Below the pieces are notes generated by a model that was not told where the DNA came from, made no database searches, and saw nothing but the letters and a program-made list of their open reading frames with translations. From a virus, in IMG/VR virus record IMGVR_UViG_3300013772_000005, positions 1 through 64,000 of that record: 64,000 bases of DNA. One strand, given 5' to 3'. This document shows, in pieces, positions 54,686-63,862 of the stretch. Numbering within the stretch: position 1 is the first letter of the stretch; every line of letters starts with the position of its first letter. The position numbers and the translations under genes are program-made.

Positions 54686-56836
54686 TCAAGCCGACTGCTG
54701 GATGTCCGCGAGATAGATCGTCGGGAGGATGAAGTCGATTCCCTGCACCGGCGTGATCGTCACGTCGATGCTGGCCTTGTTGCCGTTGAGGGCAACGCGG
54801 AGATCCTTGAACCCCTTCCCCTTATTGAGATCGTCCCCGACGATCACCTGAGCGATGTTGAGGTAGTCGTCCATCCTGGACGACACCGTGCCAGCGATAT
54901 TCTGCGCCGAGCCCGTCCGCGCCTTCACGCCAGTGTAGATGGCTTCAAGGTTGACCATCAGGTCGTAGTAGACGTAGCCGGCCGACTCGACCACGCTGGC
55001 CCGGTTCCAGACGAAGCTGGCATCCTGGCCATAGGTCGTGTTACCGAGCACGAAGCGGAAGCCGGCGGTGTCCATCGGCTCCAGGATCGTCACGCCCGCG
55101 TCGATCATCTCGGTGAAGTCGAGCTTCGGATTCCACGAACCGTCACGTACCCGCAGATCGTTGGCGTTGACCACCTTGAAGGTGATCGGCTCCCCGACGT
55201 CAGCCCCGGCCGACATCCCCGCCGCAAGGCATGCCGTCGCCCACGGATCGAGGAAGGCGAGCTTCCCTTGCGTGAAGCTGAAGACCTTGACGTCTTGCGC
55301 CAGCAGCGACGTATAGCCGCTATTGAGCGCCTGAGCCGCCGCCTTGACCTGGATCTTCGAGCCGAGACGCGACGTCCATACCTGACGCGGTGAGCGCCCC
55401 ATGGCGCCCCACATAAAGTTGGCGTGTGCATCAGCCAGCGCATTCACCGTGTCCACCGACAGCGAGCCGACGTCGGTCGAGATCAGCGGCACGACGTAGT
55501 TGGCGCGGATTTGCTTCAGCGCGTCGAAGCCGGTCGAATAGCTGGAGTTGGCCGAGGTGCCGTCGGTGCCGCCAGCGAAGAAGGTCGCCGTCGGTGCCAA
55601 GGCGACCGTGCCCGGGATGTTGGAAATCCGCGCCGCCGAGGCGAGCTGCGAAAGAGCACAAACATCGACGAAGGCTTGGATGTCGCGCCTCAGGTCGTAG
55701 GCGACCAGCTCGATGTGGGCCGACACGTGGTAGTCCAGGTCGGTGGCGCCGATCGCCGGATTCGTGTAGGTCGTCGTGCAGGTGTAGGCCGCGTTCCCGG
55801 CGATCCGGTTGACAAGGTCTTGCACCGACATGACAGCGACCATGTTGCCGTCGGTGTCGGCGTTGCCGAGCACGATGGACAGGTTGTCGCCAGAGGCGCC
55901 GGTACAGGTGGTCGTCAGGATGCGTTGGCCAAGAGAGTCCTGAATGGCAAGGACGCAGGCGGTGCCAGCGCCGACATACTTGACCGTCATCACCGCCGGG
56001 CCGCCGATTTCCGGCAACGCGCTTTCGGTCGTCGTGCCATTTCTGAAAACGACGAAGCGGGTGCCGCGCACACCGCGTGCTGAGCCGACCAGGCCGACCA
56101 GCGTGTCAAGCGTGCAGCTCGGATCGACGTAGATATAGCCGTTAGCCAGCTTGCCAGCGACGACCGTGGTGTCGAGCGTGATCACGACCGTCGTACCGCT
56201 GACGGAAGCGATGACCGGCTTCGTGCTGCCGGACCAGTTGGCGACGTTGTTCAGGTCAGTCACCAGCGCCGCTGCCGCGTGCGATCCCGCCGTCAGCGTC
56301 GTCGTGTAGGTGTAGGTCGTGCCAAACATCTTCAGGATCAGCGTCTCGTTGCCAACGAAGGTCCACGGTCCGTTGATCGTGGCAGTCATAGCCGCGTCGC
56401 TGTCGTTGATCGATCCGGCAGTCACCTGCACCGAGGTGTTGTTCTGATCAGCACCCCAATTGGACGAGAGCAGCCCCAGCACCGCGACCGGCGATGATGC
56501 GTTGTTGACCAGAGTCTTCGTGCTCTGCGTGCCACTGTTCGTCTTGAAGACGATCACCTTCGACGCGCCATTGACGATGCGCTGGTCTTTCGACGGCGCC
56601 GCGAGCAGGCCGAGCGCATCGGCGATCGGTCCCGACTTGTAGCGGGACTTGGCCGCCTGGATCTGCGGCCCTTGAAGGACGTCGAGCACGCCGGGCTCGC
56701 CACCGAGTGCTTCACCGATGATGGCGACAGTGCCAGTCGGTTGAAGCGGAAAGCCGGTGAGGTTGAGGACCTTCACCGCCGGGTAAACGCCTGGCTTCGA
56801 GAAGGAAGCCCCGTTGAATGTCACCTTGATGGTCAT
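54686..56836 (-). CDS. Tail sheath protein
   Basis: 716 aa. ATG 56836. N-terminus MTIKVTFNGASFSKPGVYPA and VLNLTGFPLQPTGTVAIIGE are a typical sheath opening. The C-terminal 200 residues carry the conserved core (AALNSGYTSLLAQDVKVFSF-like segment, WATACLAAGMSAGADVGEPI, WNRASVVESAGYVYYDLMVN, DDYLNIAQVIVGDDLNKGKG). The length is at the large end, reflecting surface domains inserted in the middle (about 120-400). It contracts on infection. Confidence 0.9.
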   Translation of the reverse strand: MTIKVTFNGASFSKPGVYPAVKVLNLTGFPLQPTGTVAIIGEALGGEPGVLDVLQGPQIQAAKSRYKSGPIADALGLLAAPSKDQRIVNGASKVIVFKTNSGTQSTKTLVNNASSPVAVLGLLSSNWGADQNNTSVQVTAGSINDSDAAMTATINGPWTFVGNETLILKMFGTTYTYTTTLTAGSHAAAALVTDLNNVANWSGSTKPVIASVSGTTVVITLDTTVVAGKLANGYIYVDPSCTLDTLVGLVGSARGVRGTRFVVFRNGTTTESALPEIGGPAVMTVKYVGAGTACVLAIQDSLGQRILTTTCTGASGDNLSIVLGNADTDGNMVAVMSVQDLVNRIAGNAAYTCTTTYTNPAIGATDLDYHVSAHIELVAYDLRRDIQAFVDVCALSQLASAARISNIPGTVALAPTATFFAGGTDGTSANSSYSTGFDALKQIRANYVVPLISTDVGSLSVDTVNALADAHANFMWGAMGRSPRQVWTSRLGSKIQVKAAAQALNSGYTSLLAQDVKVFSFTQGKLAFLDPWATACLAAGMSAGADVGEPITFKVVNANDLRVRDGSWNPKLDFTEMIDAGVTILEPMDTAGFRFVLGNTTYGQDASFVWNRASVVESAGYVYYDLMVNLEAIYTGVKARTGSAQNIAGTVSSRMDDYLNIAQVIVGDDLNKGKGFKDLRVALNGNKASIDVTITPVQGIDFILPTIYLADIQQSA

Positions 56837-56852
56837 GTGCAGCTCCCTTCAA

Positions 56853-57212
56853 TCAAAAATCTTTGAAGATGGTGTCCCATTCGACGACAGTGGCCGACTG
56901 CACACCCTTGGCTGGCGGGTATTGCAGCATTCCCGATCTCACGTGATGACGAATTTTCTTGATATTAGCATACACGCTGAAGGGGACGCGATGCGCAGCC
57001 ATCGGGTCATCAACGTCGCCGCGCAGCCGCGCGACGTAGGCTTTCTTCTCCTCGGGCGAAAGCTTCGACTCTTCGATCTGTTTGATCTTCGCTTCGACAT
57101 CGAGCGCCGGTCCGGCCTCGACCTTTGCCTCCGTTGCCTCAGTGGTAGCGGTCGGCTCCACCACGGCTTCCCCATCTGGACGCGACGGACGCCGGTCCCT
57201 GTCCTTTCCCAT
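56853..57212 (-). CDS. Hypothetical virion protein, 119 aa
   Basis: ATG 57212. Disordered first half (MGKDRDRRPSRPDGEAVVEP) then a coiled segment (AKIKQIEESKLSPEEKKAYV) and a C-terminal alpha/beta end (GMLQYPPAKGVQSATVVEWD). It sits between neck genes and the sheath, so tail completion or sheath assembly is possible. No family known. Confidence 0.65.
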   Translation of the reverse strand: MGKDRDRRPSRPDGEAVVEPTATTEATEAKVEAGPALDVEAKIKQIEESKLSPEEKKAYVARLRGDVDDPMAAHRVPFSVYANIKKIRHHVRSGMLQYPPAKGVQSATVVEWDTIFKDF

Positions 57213-57215
57213 GGT

Positions 57216-57926
57216 CTAACCTCCCACCTTGACGTTGACATTGAGCCCGGTGACGATCGGCGCCGAGCCGAGCTTAAACTTCGGAAAGGTCCCGACCGTC
57301 AGCGTGACAAATCGAGAGAAGACGTTCGACGGCAGCATCTCGTTGAGTCGCGAGAGGTCGGTCGCGCGGAACGTCAGGTTCATCATGCCGGCCGCCTCAA
57401 ACTCCTGCCGCTTCGACGAGAGCAGATAGACGGCCAGGTAGTAGAGGTATTTCACCTTGTCGGGTGAGCCGGAGGCATGGATGCCGATCATGATTGAGTC
57501 GGTGAACGGCATGTAGCCGATCTCTTCGCGGCTGACGACGTTGCCGAGCGTGTCAAAGCTGCTCTCGTCGCCTGCCATGTCGTGGAGCGCGGCAAACGCC
57601 GGATTCTCGCCGCCATCAGCGAGCTGAATCGAAAACGTCGGCATCTGCGTGTCACCGTCGGGGAAAGCCTGGATGATGCGGATCTCGTGCTGATCGATGT
57701 AGTCCTCGATCTCTTTCACCTTCCCCGGGCCGTAGCGACTGACGAGCTGTGGCGCGAGCAGATGACCGAAGACTTCCTGCGCCGCCGTTGGCGTGTCGCG
57801 GAACCACTGAAGCCCTTCTTCGAGCAGCTTCTCGACAAAGAAGTCGGTCGGGAAAAGACCGTGGATAACGTCAGGTGTTGGAACCGCTTGCGGGTAGACG
57901 AGGCGCGGATCGTCAGGACTGATCAT
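57216..57926 (-). CDS. Hypothetical tail/neck protein, 236 aa
   Basis: ATG 57926 overlaps the upstream stop (ATGA). Alpha/beta sequence (HGLFPTDFFVEKLLEEGLQW, FSIQLADGGENPAFAALHDM, LYYLAVYLLSSKRQEFEAAG) with the end FKLGSAPIVTGLNVNVKVGG. Its position fits a tail terminator or tail completion protein that caps the tube and sheath before joining the head. Assignment is by synteny only. Confidence 0.65.
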   Translation of the reverse strand: MISPDDPRLVYPQAVPTPDVIHGLFPTDFFVEKLLEEGLQWFRDTPTAAQEVFGHLLAPQLVSRYGPGKVKEIEDYIDQHEIRIIQAFPDGDTQMPTFSIQLADGGENPAFAALHDMAGDESSFDTLGNVVSREEIGYMPFTDSIMIGIHASGSPDKVKYLYYLAVYLLSSKRQEFEAAGMMNLTFRATDLSRLNEMLPSNVFSRFVTLTVGTFPKFKLGSAPIVTGLNVNVKVGG

Positions 57927-58738
57927 GTGAGTGACCCCAACACGGTGTTGACGATGTTGGTCATCTCACGGTCGACAAAGCGCTCGACCTCGGTGAGCAG
58001 ATGCACGCCAGGGAGGCCAGGGTGCTGCCAGGAGTCGTGTGGCGAGCCCTCGCTCATGATGCGGAAGGTGAGTAGCTGCGACGAACCGCGTTGCTTACCG
58101 TTCTGCGTGCGGCCCGGCTGTGAGTCTTGAATGCGAACCATGCCCTGAAGGTAGCGGTGGACGTCAGTGCTGTTGGGGATCTTCGCCACCTTGCCGGGGA
58201 TCACGTCGCCGGCCGAGGTGCGCTGCATCTTCGACATCGAGATCGGTGAGCCGGTCGGGATCGAGACGCCCTTGCTCATCGCCGCCTTCAGCTTCGTCTG
58301 CATGTCGAGCGCTGCCGCCTTGCCGGTATAGGCGAGGTTTGTGCCCGACGACACCGAGTGGCGAAACGGGATCACCACGTACTTCTTGCCGGTCTTCGTC
58401 AGATGCACCTTGTTGCCACCGAGCCAGCCAGGACGCACCGCCTTCATGTCGAAGGGCGGCATGCCGCTCTCGTAGTTGTTCGGCATCTTGCCGACCAGCG
58501 TCACGGTGTAGACCGGCTCACCATCGACAATCGTTGATCCAAAGCTCTCAGCCTGGCGCAGCCCGTTGATGTAGTCGGCGCGCAAGGAGTGCAGCCGTGC
58601 CTGCGCCAACCGCACCCATTCAGCCTGAGCCGCCGTGGCGATCTGCGCCACTGCCGTGCGCATCGTCTCTCTGACGGCCAGGTCCAGCTCGTCGATGTTG
58701 AGGCCGATGTCTTCGAGCCTAGCGCTCAAGTGGAACAT
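57923..58738 (-). CDS. Putative neck / minor tail protein, 271 aa
   Basis: ATG 58738 is chosen because it overlaps the previous gene by only 20 bases and the upstream sequence in frame looks non-coding. The N-terminus (MFHLSARLEDIGLNIDELDL, VRETMRTAVAQIATAAQAEW) resembles HK97 gp10-type tail-joining proteins. The middle is basic (KVHLTKTGKKYVVIPFRHSV). Likely part of the head-to-tail connection. Confidence 0.65.
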   Translation of the reverse strand: MFHLSARLEDIGLNIDELDLAVRETMRTAVAQIATAAQAEWVRLAQARLHSLRADYINGLRQAESFGSTIVDGEPVYTVTLVGKMPNNYESGMPPFDMKAVRPGWLGGNKVHLTKTGKKYVVIPFRHSVSSGTNLAYTGKAAALDMQTKLKAAMSKGVSIPTGSPISMSKMQRTSAGDVIPGKVAKIPNSTDVHRYLQGMVRIQDSQPGRTQNGKQRGSSQLLTFRIMSEGSPHDSWQHPGLPGVHLLTEVERFVDREMTNIVNTVLGSLT

Positions 58739-59474
58739 CGTGACCTCGCTTCGCCAGGTAGTCCCACCGGCAATGAGCCTGCTGTGGGAGCTGCACCGGG
58801 ACTTTCTTCGGCAAACGAAAGCCGTTGTAGTAGTAGCGATTCTCGTGAAGCATTTCGAGCACACGGAAGGTCGGCCGGATCGGGTAGATGATCGAGTAGA
58901 TCTTCCCGACCGGCGGCCGGTGCGCCGTCGTCCACGTCAGTGTGTTGCCGCTGATCTTGTAGTGCGTGCCGAGCACGTAGTTCGTGACGTTGTTACAGTC
59001 GACGATGCCGTAGATGTTGCCCGAGTCAGCCTCGCGTGGCGGGTAGCGCAGCAGATCAGAATCGCTCGTGTGGCGCTTGACCACCTCGTTGAAGAGCGAG
59101 CCGAAGTCGACAACTTCAACCTTGAACCAATAAGACACGCGCACGCCCGCTGGGAACGAGATCAGCGAGTCCTTCACGTCGAAGCGGCTCTCGGGATAGT
59201 AGGTCTTGTCGAGGCTGATCCCTTGGATATAAGCCTGCGTCTGCACCGTCTTCGCCGTCAGATCGACGATCAGCGCGCCGTTGCACAGCGGGCAATTGAG
59301 ATCGTGGTTGACGTCGTTGACTTCGACCTGACTGCCGGAGCGGCGTGGGCACAGCACCGTCGGCGTCACGTTCACCACAGTCCCAAAGTCGTTGATGATC
59401 GCATCAAACTCTTTGGGGTTGAGGTCAACCCTCGTCGGCGGTGGTGGACGCTTCGGATATGTGGCTGCTGCCAT
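58719..59474 (-). CDS. Putative neck protein with zinc site, 251 aa
   Basis: ATG 59474 touches the next gene upstream. It has C-P...C-P-L-C (TVLCPRRSGSQVEVNDVNHD then LNCPLCNG), a likely zinc ribbon at about 40-65, then a beta-rich region (RVSYWFKVEVVDFGSLFNEV, GTHYKISGNTLTWTTAHRPP, IYSIIYPIRPTFRVLE). This combination is seen in neck or head-completion proteins of some large phages. No precise family. Confidence 0.65.
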   Translation of the reverse strand: MAAATYPKRPPPPTRVDLNPKEFDAIINDFGTVVNVTPTVLCPRRSGSQVEVNDVNHDLNCPLCNGALIVDLTAKTVQTQAYIQGISLDKTYYPESRFDVKDSLISFPAGVRVSYWFKVEVVDFGSLFNEVVKRHTSDSDLLRYPPREADSGNIYGIVDCNNVTNYVLGTHYKISGNTLTWTTAHRPPVGKIYSIIYPIRPTFRVLEMLHENRYYYNGFRLPKKVPVQLPQQAHCRWDYLAKRGHDVPLER

Positions 59475-60260
59475 TCAGGCGACCACCATCTGGATACCGC
59501 GCAAGTTATCCTTGATCGCAGCGAGGTGGAGCGGAATCTGTTTGATGTACTGATTGATCCGCGCGCCGTAGCCGGCAAACTCCGGGCTGCTCGTGGTTGA
59601 AATCGACTCCGAGAGGCCGTCGAGGGAAAGCGACTTGGATGCGATGCCGGCGCCACCGAGCAGGTCACCAGCGATATTCAGCGGCCCCATCGCCGCCTTC
59701 ATGCCGATCACTTCGCGGATGTCGGCCGGGATCAATCCAGGATTCTTGAAGCCAACCGAGTAGTCGACTTCGACGACCATCGGCACGTAGGGATTGGAGC
59801 CGTAGAGCATCGGCAGAAAGCCGCCGCCTTGGCCGATCAGCATGTTGGACAGCGTGCCCTGCGTCGGGATCAGATTGATCGTGCCGCTCATGGCGTTGAC
59901 GCGCAGCCACGACGGATCGAAGTCGAGGCTGGCCGACGACATCGGAAACTTGATCGAGTAGCGCGACACCGAGCGCACCGGCGCCCAGTGCAGCTTCAGG
60001 AACCCGTACTCAAGGAAGTCGTTGAATTCGTAGTCGTGGGTCTCAGAGACGATGTCGGTGGGGAAGAGCAGGACCTGGACTTCGCGCTGAAGCCACTCTT
60101 GCGCTGAGCGAATGTAAAACTCGAAGATGGCATCAGGGAAAGAGTTGCCGTCATCGTCCAGGAAAGACACGCCGAAGAGGAAAATGGATTTCAATTCCTC
60201 CACGCTCAGGACGAGCTTGCCAGCGGGTATCACCGGTCGAGTGTTGAGCGCGTCTACCAC
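59475..60260 (-). CDS. Putative head-tail connector protein, 261 aa
   Basis: ATG 60260. N-terminal alpha/beta region (SVEELKSIFLFGVSFLDDDG, IFEFYIRSAQEWLQREVQVL) resembles the connector-1 (gp6/gp15-like) fold. A long central region (WAPVRSVSRYSIKFPMSSAS, INLIPTQGTLSNMLIGQGGG) and helical end follow. Position between capsid genes and neck genes fits a connector ring. Inference from order and general pattern. Confidence 0.65.
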   Translation of the reverse strand: MVDALNTRPVIPAGKLVLSVEELKSIFLFGVSFLDDDGNSFPDAIFEFYIRSAQEWLQREVQVLLFPTDIVSETHDYEFNDFLEYGFLKLHWAPVRSVSRYSIKFPMSSASLDFDPSWLRVNAMSGTINLIPTQGTLSNMLIGQGGGFLPMLYGSNPYVPMVVEVDYSVGFKNPGLIPADIREVIGMKAAMGPLNIAGDLLGGAGIASKSLSLDGLSESISTTSSPEFAGYGARINQYIKQIPLHLAAIKDNLRGIQMVVA

Positions 60261-60266
60261 GTTCCC

Positions 60267-60497
60267 TCAATAAGCAAGATCGATCGTGTATTTTCTCAGC
60301 CTCTCGAATTCGGAACAGGGACTCTGATGAAACTTGAGCTTGAGGGCTGATGCCTGGTCTTCGGTGATCGAGAAAAAGAATTTAGCCTTCCCCCGATGTA
60401 TCTTCTCGAACCGCACTAGCTGATGGGCACCGGCTTCCTTTGTTTGGAGGTAGGCGGCAAACAGGTAGTTGACCGTGCAGTAGAGCTGCTCGGTCAC
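60267..60497 (-). CDS. Hypothetical protein, 76 aa
   Basis: GTG 60497 overlaps the upstream stop (GTGA). MTEQLYCTVNYLFAAYLQTK and FEKIHRGKAKFFFSITEDQA suggest a small alpha/beta protein. A longer in-frame opening to 60566 looks non-coding. Unknown function, within the head-completion block. Confidence 0.65.
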   Translation of the reverse strand: MTEQLYCTVNYLFAAYLQTKEAGAHQLVRFEKIHRGKAKFFFSITEDQASALKLKFHQSPCSEFERLRKYTIDLAY

Positions 60498-60892
60498 TGG
60501 ACCTGCGCCACTTGCGCCATCCCCGCTGATGATCCGGTCGCCAGGATCACGTTCACCCGGTCCCATATCGAACCGCTCCTCAGGATCATCTCGGTGTTGG
60601 CTGGCAGGTAGATGTCGGCGACCGTCGCCGCCGCCGCGCCAAGGCTCATCTTGAAACAGATAGCCGTGGTCGAGATCAGCCGAACGGCGGATCTCGGTGG
60701 GATCAGCAGCGGCTGCGACGCGCTTGACGTCACCACAGACAGCGGTGCCGGTGTCTGCGTCGGTGTCGCCGGATCAGCGACAAACCAACGCGGACCGGGA
60801 ACAACCTTCTTCGCCCGCGAGCCCTCAGAATGCTCCCGCAGCGGCAGCTCGGTCGCCGACGGAAAGTCGGTGTCTTTGATTTCCGTCGTCAT
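60494..60892 (-). CDS. Hypothetical head-region protein, 132 aa
   Basis: ATG 60892. Disordered N-terminal 45 residues (TELPLREHSEGSRAKKVVPG), then a beta-rich domain (SAVRLISTTAICFKMSLGAA, DIYLPANTEMILRSGSIWDR, VNVILATGSSAGMAQVAQVQ). The pattern resembles small head-decoration or fibre-base domains. No firm family. Confidence 0.65.
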   Translation of the reverse strand: MTTEIKDTDFPSATELPLREHSEGSRAKKVVPGPRWFVADPATPTQTPAPLSVVTSSASQPLLIPPRSAVRLISTTAICFKMSLGAAAATVADIYLPANTEMILRSGSIWDRVNVILATGSSAGMAQVAQVQ

Positions 60893-60895
60893 GGT

Positions 60896-61183
60896 TTAAC
60901 CCCTGCGTCCGCGCTTGTGCTTCGTGGGTGCCGCCCCTTCAGTGACCTCAGCTTCGCCCTCGGGCGCCTCGTCGGTCGTTTCGTCGGCCGGCACTTCCGC
61001 TGGCGCATCGGCCGCAGGCTTCTCGGTCTTGCGCGAGAAGACCGCTTTAAAACCGATCGACTCCAGCGCCGAGATATGCGCCTGGTCTTCTGTTTCGACA
61101 TGCCCGTCGGCGTCAGCTTGGAGGACCACACCGCCCGGCATTGCCAGCTTCAAGCGCTTGTATTGATGATGATGCAGCTTCAT
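60896..61183 (-). CDS. Hypothetical head-region protein, 95 aa
   Basis: ATG 61183. A compact first half (MKLHHHQYKRLKLAMPGGVV, HISALESIGFKAVFSRKTEK) resembles small phage proteins encoded just after the major capsid gene. The second half is an acidic Pro/Glu/Ala tail ending in KHKRGRRG. Function unknown. Confidence 0.65.
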   Translation of the reverse strand: MKLHHHQYKRLKLAMPGGVVLQADADGHVETEDQAHISALESIGFKAVFSRKTEKPAADAPAEVPADETTDEAPEGEAEVTEGAAPTKHKRGRRG

Positions 61184-61207
61184 TCAAACCCTCTTCTTAG
61201 AGGCAAA

Positions 61208-61233
61208 GGCTGGAGAGCGCTTACTCCCCAGCC
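61208..61233 (-). terminator. Terminator hairpin after the major capsid gene
   Basis: Minus strand: GGCTGG-GGAG pairs with CTCT-CCAGCC around a TAAGCG loop, followed by TTTGCC. It sits 30 bases after the capsid stop, where strong expression is usually cut back. Confidence 0.65.
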
Positions 61234-61263
61234 CTTGCGCTCATTCATTCAGGATCGCTCGCG

Positions 61264-62727
61264 TTAGCCGAGCTGTGGTGTCGTCAGACGTCCGATGTTC
61301 TTGATGATCACCCAACCGCGCGGGCGGAAGACGATCGGCGTGTTGTAATAGAGCTGCATCCACCGGATCGAAGAAGCGATCGTCGCCAGCGGAAACTTGA
61401 GCATGGGGCTCAGCTCGCGCAGCGACATGACCGTCTCGTCGAGCTGTCCGACGTAGGCAGTGCCCAAGCCCGGCAGGTTCTCGTTGCCGTCGAGGAAGGT
61501 GGTCGTCGTGCCGGCGGCAGCGACTTCCAGACAAAGATACGGCACGCCGGTAGGCCCGTCTTCCAGACGAGTCCGGTAGACGCGGTAGCCCTGTGTCAGG
61601 TCGTTGCCGCTGACAGCACCGCGCGTGATGACGATCTGCACTTCGGCAGAGCCAGTGGCTGCGACGACCGCCGTGGCGCTCCCAGCGGTGGCCGCGCTCT
61701 CACCGTTGCGGCTGATCGCCGTGACGGAGTAGACGTAGCTGCCGTACTCGGAGGCTTGGAAGCCGCGCGACGTGGACACCGACTGCACGGTCACGACGGC
61801 AGACGCAGGCGCGGTCGGGGCGCTGGCGTTATCGGCGGTGCTCGGCGCGGTCGTGTCGATACGCAGGAAGACGTTCGGACGAAGCTGGATCGTGCCGCCA
61901 GCCGTCTTGACCTTGCGGGAGTCGAAGCCCGTGGTCATGTCGTCGCCACCGACAGGGATGCCGTAGCGTCCCTTCGAGAAGAACTGGACGTTGTAGTCCC
62001 GGTGGTTGACGTGGTTGAGGTAGCAGTGCGTCGGATACATAAAGCTATCCAGCAACACCCGCGACGCCTCGCTGAACAGACCTTCCGTCAGCGACTTGCC
62101 GCGCAAGTCGAGGACGTGATCGGTCGCCACGTTCGGCTGAAGATCGCCGGCCGTGGTCGGGTCAGAATAGCCAGCCAGAAGCTGCTGATTCAGACCGTTG
62201 AACGCCTGGGAGATGATCCCGGCGTTGCCGTTGAAGAGGGCGCGCTCGATGTTTTGCAACATCCACATGGCGCCGTTCTTCGTTTCCAGTGCCACGACGT
62301 TGCCGTGTGCCGGGCGCACGAGCAGCATCGGGTGCGTGATTTCACGGACGGTGCCCATGAATTTCACGTACTGGACTTTGCGCTGATAGTTGCTGTCCTC
62401 AGTCCGAGGCAGGCCGCCTTCCGGAATGAAGAAGCCGCCGTTGCCACCGTACTTCGAGAGCAAGTTGTACTCTTCGACGGTGTTGTAGGCTTTGCTCTTC
62501 GGAATGTCGTTGTAGAACACGATGTTTTTCATCATGAACGACACGATCTTCAACGTGGAATCGAGCGACTCCACCCGAAGGGCGCCACCACCGGCCATCG
62601 AGGCTGCGTCAGAGACGTAGCCGGCCGTTAGCGCCTTGTTCAGCTCTTGCACGGATTGGAGGCTCGTCTGACCGAAGCCGCTACCATGCTCCTCGAATTG
62701 CTTGGGATCGATTACGGGCGAAAGCAT
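61264..62727 (-). CDS. Major capsid protein with inserted FN3-like domain
   Basis: 487 aa. ATG 62727 after AAAGGAGTTGC. Capsid-like N-terminal region (ELNKALTAGYVSDAASMAGG, NLLSKYGGNGGFFIPEGGLP, VKFMGTVREITHPMLLVRPA, MLQNIERALFNGNAGI) and C-terminal region (VMSLRELSPMLKFPLATIAS, WMQLYYNTPIVFRPRGWVII). Between them, residues about 305-420 look like a fibronectin-III-type domain (YGSYVYSVTAISRNGESAAT, LTQGYRVYRTRLEDGPTGVP, TTTTFLDGNENLPG). HK97-fold capsid proteins often carry such surface insertions. The domain would face outward and may bind host or environmental surfaces. Confidence 0.85.
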   Translation of the reverse strand: MLSPVIDPKQFEEHGSGFGQTSLQSVQELNKALTAGYVSDAASMAGGGALRVESLDSTLKIVSFMMKNIVFYNDIPKSKAYNTVEEYNLLSKYGGNGGFFIPEGGLPRTEDSNYQRKVQYVKFMGTVREITHPMLLVRPAHGNVVALETKNGAMWMLQNIERALFNGNAGIISQAFNGLNQQLLAGYSDPTTAGDLQPNVATDHVLDLRGKSLTEGLFSEASRVLLDSFMYPTHCYLNHVNHRDYNVQFFSKGRYGIPVGGDDMTTGFDSRKVKTAGGTIQLRPNVFLRIDTTAPSTADNASAPTAPASAVVTVQSVSTSRGFQASEYGSYVYSVTAISRNGESAATAGSATAVVAATGSAEVQIVITRGAVSGNDLTQGYRVYRTRLEDGPTGVPYLCLEVAAAGTTTTFLDGNENLPGLGTAYVGQLDETVMSLRELSPMLKFPLATIASSIRWMQLYYNTPIVFRPRGWVIIKNIGRLTTPQLG

Positions 62728-62741
62728 GAATGCAACTCCTT

Positions 62742-63599
62742 TCAGTTGAGCGCCGCGTTGAGCTTGACAGCAAGCTCAGGCGGAACGAAGCCAGTGGATT
62801 CGAAATTGATCACGTCGATGTCCTGCGCTTGGCCTTTCTTCACGAGGTCGCATAGCGCCTCGCTGACCATCGCCTTGGCGATGTGACCGGGCTTGCCGAC
62901 AAGCGACTTGTAGAAAGTCCCCTGCCCTTGCCCTTCCGCTGCCGGCTCGCCGCCCTCGAAGGTGCGCTCGGTGGCCTTGCCAGCCGGTGCTCCCGACTTG
63001 GCGATCGACTTGGCCGGAGCTGCCGCTTGATTCTCGATGACGCCGAAGCGCTCGCAAATCGCGGTGAGCACCACGCCGATGTTGCCCATCGACTTCTGAA
63101 GACCTTCGACCGCTTCGACCACGGAGTCGATCCGGTTCTCGGTCGCCATGTCGCTCTTCAGCAGCGCGTCGCGAAGACCGTCCACCGTGGTGGCGGTGTG
63201 GTCGACGAGCGAGCGAAGGAATTGGCTGACGTCCACCTTCGTCTGGATCTCGGAAGGCATTCCTTGACGGAAACCTTTCGACATCGACTTGGCGGTGGCA
63301 GGCGGCGGGGGCGGCTCTTTGTCAGAAGAGTCGTTTTCCTCTTCGTCCTCGTCTTCGTCACCCTCGTCTTCCTCTTCGTTCTCCTCGTCGTCCTTCTCTT
63401 CCTCGGCCTTGGCCAGCGACTTCTTCGCCTTGCCAGTGACCTTGGACATCGACGTGCCAGGAGCCTTCAGCTTCCCATCACCGCCGCCCTCTTGCGCCGC
63501 ACCCTCTGCGCTGTTGAGTCCTCCAGACTTCGCCAAGTCAGGGGAGGCCGCCTCCAGCGCTCCGAGAGCCTTCTTCACGTCTTGCTTGCTGATGGGCAT
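62742..63599 (-). CDS. Capsid scaffold-like protein, 285 aa
   Basis: ATG 63599 with AAGGAGGAGG six bases upstream. Extreme composition: a Glu/Asp run at about 75-95 and a Pro run (PPPPP) after it, then long helices (VSQFLRSLVDHTATTVDGLR, IDSVVEAVEGLQKSMGNIGV). Acidic, coiled-coil proteins directly before the capsid gene are typical scaffolds or prohead cores. The C-terminus FVPPELAVKLNAALN could contact capsid protein. No protease motif is visible. Confidence 0.7.
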   Translation of the reverse strand: MPISKQDVKKALGALEAASPDLAKSGGLNSAEGAAQEGGGDGKLKAPGTSMSKVTGKAKKSLAKAEEEKDDEENEEEDEGDEDEDEEENDSSDKEPPPPPATAKSMSKGFRQGMPSEIQTKVDVSQFLRSLVDHTATTVDGLRDALLKSDMATENRIDSVVEAVEGLQKSMGNIGVVLTAICERFGVIENQAAAPAKSIAKSGAPAGKATERTFEGGEPAAEGQGQGTFYKSLVGKPGHIAKAMVSEALCDLVKKGQAQDIDVINFESTGFVPPELAVKLNAALN

Positions 63600-63613
63600 G
63601 ATTGCCTCCTCCT

Positions 63614-63862
63614 TTACAGCGTGAACCGCAGAGCACCGATGGCGGCTTTCACCGTCGCGGTATTCAGTGCGGCATACAGAGATGGTCCATCGGTCGCTGT
63701 CGTAATCGCCGCGCCGACGGCTGTCTGCCACGCGATGATCTGATCGAGCTTCGTGATGATCGCCTTCGTGGTCTGCTCCGGTGCATCGAAGACGACCGTG
63801 CCTTGACCGGTCACCAGACTGGAATCGATCCGGCCGATGACTAGCGCGCTATTTGCTGACAT
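63614..63862 (-). CDS. Hypothetical head-region protein, 82 aa
   Basis: ATG 63862. MSANSALVIGRIDSSLVTGQ, then helical TTKAIITKLDQIIAWQTAVG and a hydrophobic end. It overlaps the next gene by 14 bases. It may be a small structural or assembly protein of the head; no family recognised. Confidence 0.65.
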   Translation of the reverse strand: MSANSALVIGRIDSSLVTGQGTVVFDAPEQTTKAIITKLDQIIAWQTAVGAAITTATDGPSLYAALNTATVKAAIGALRFTL

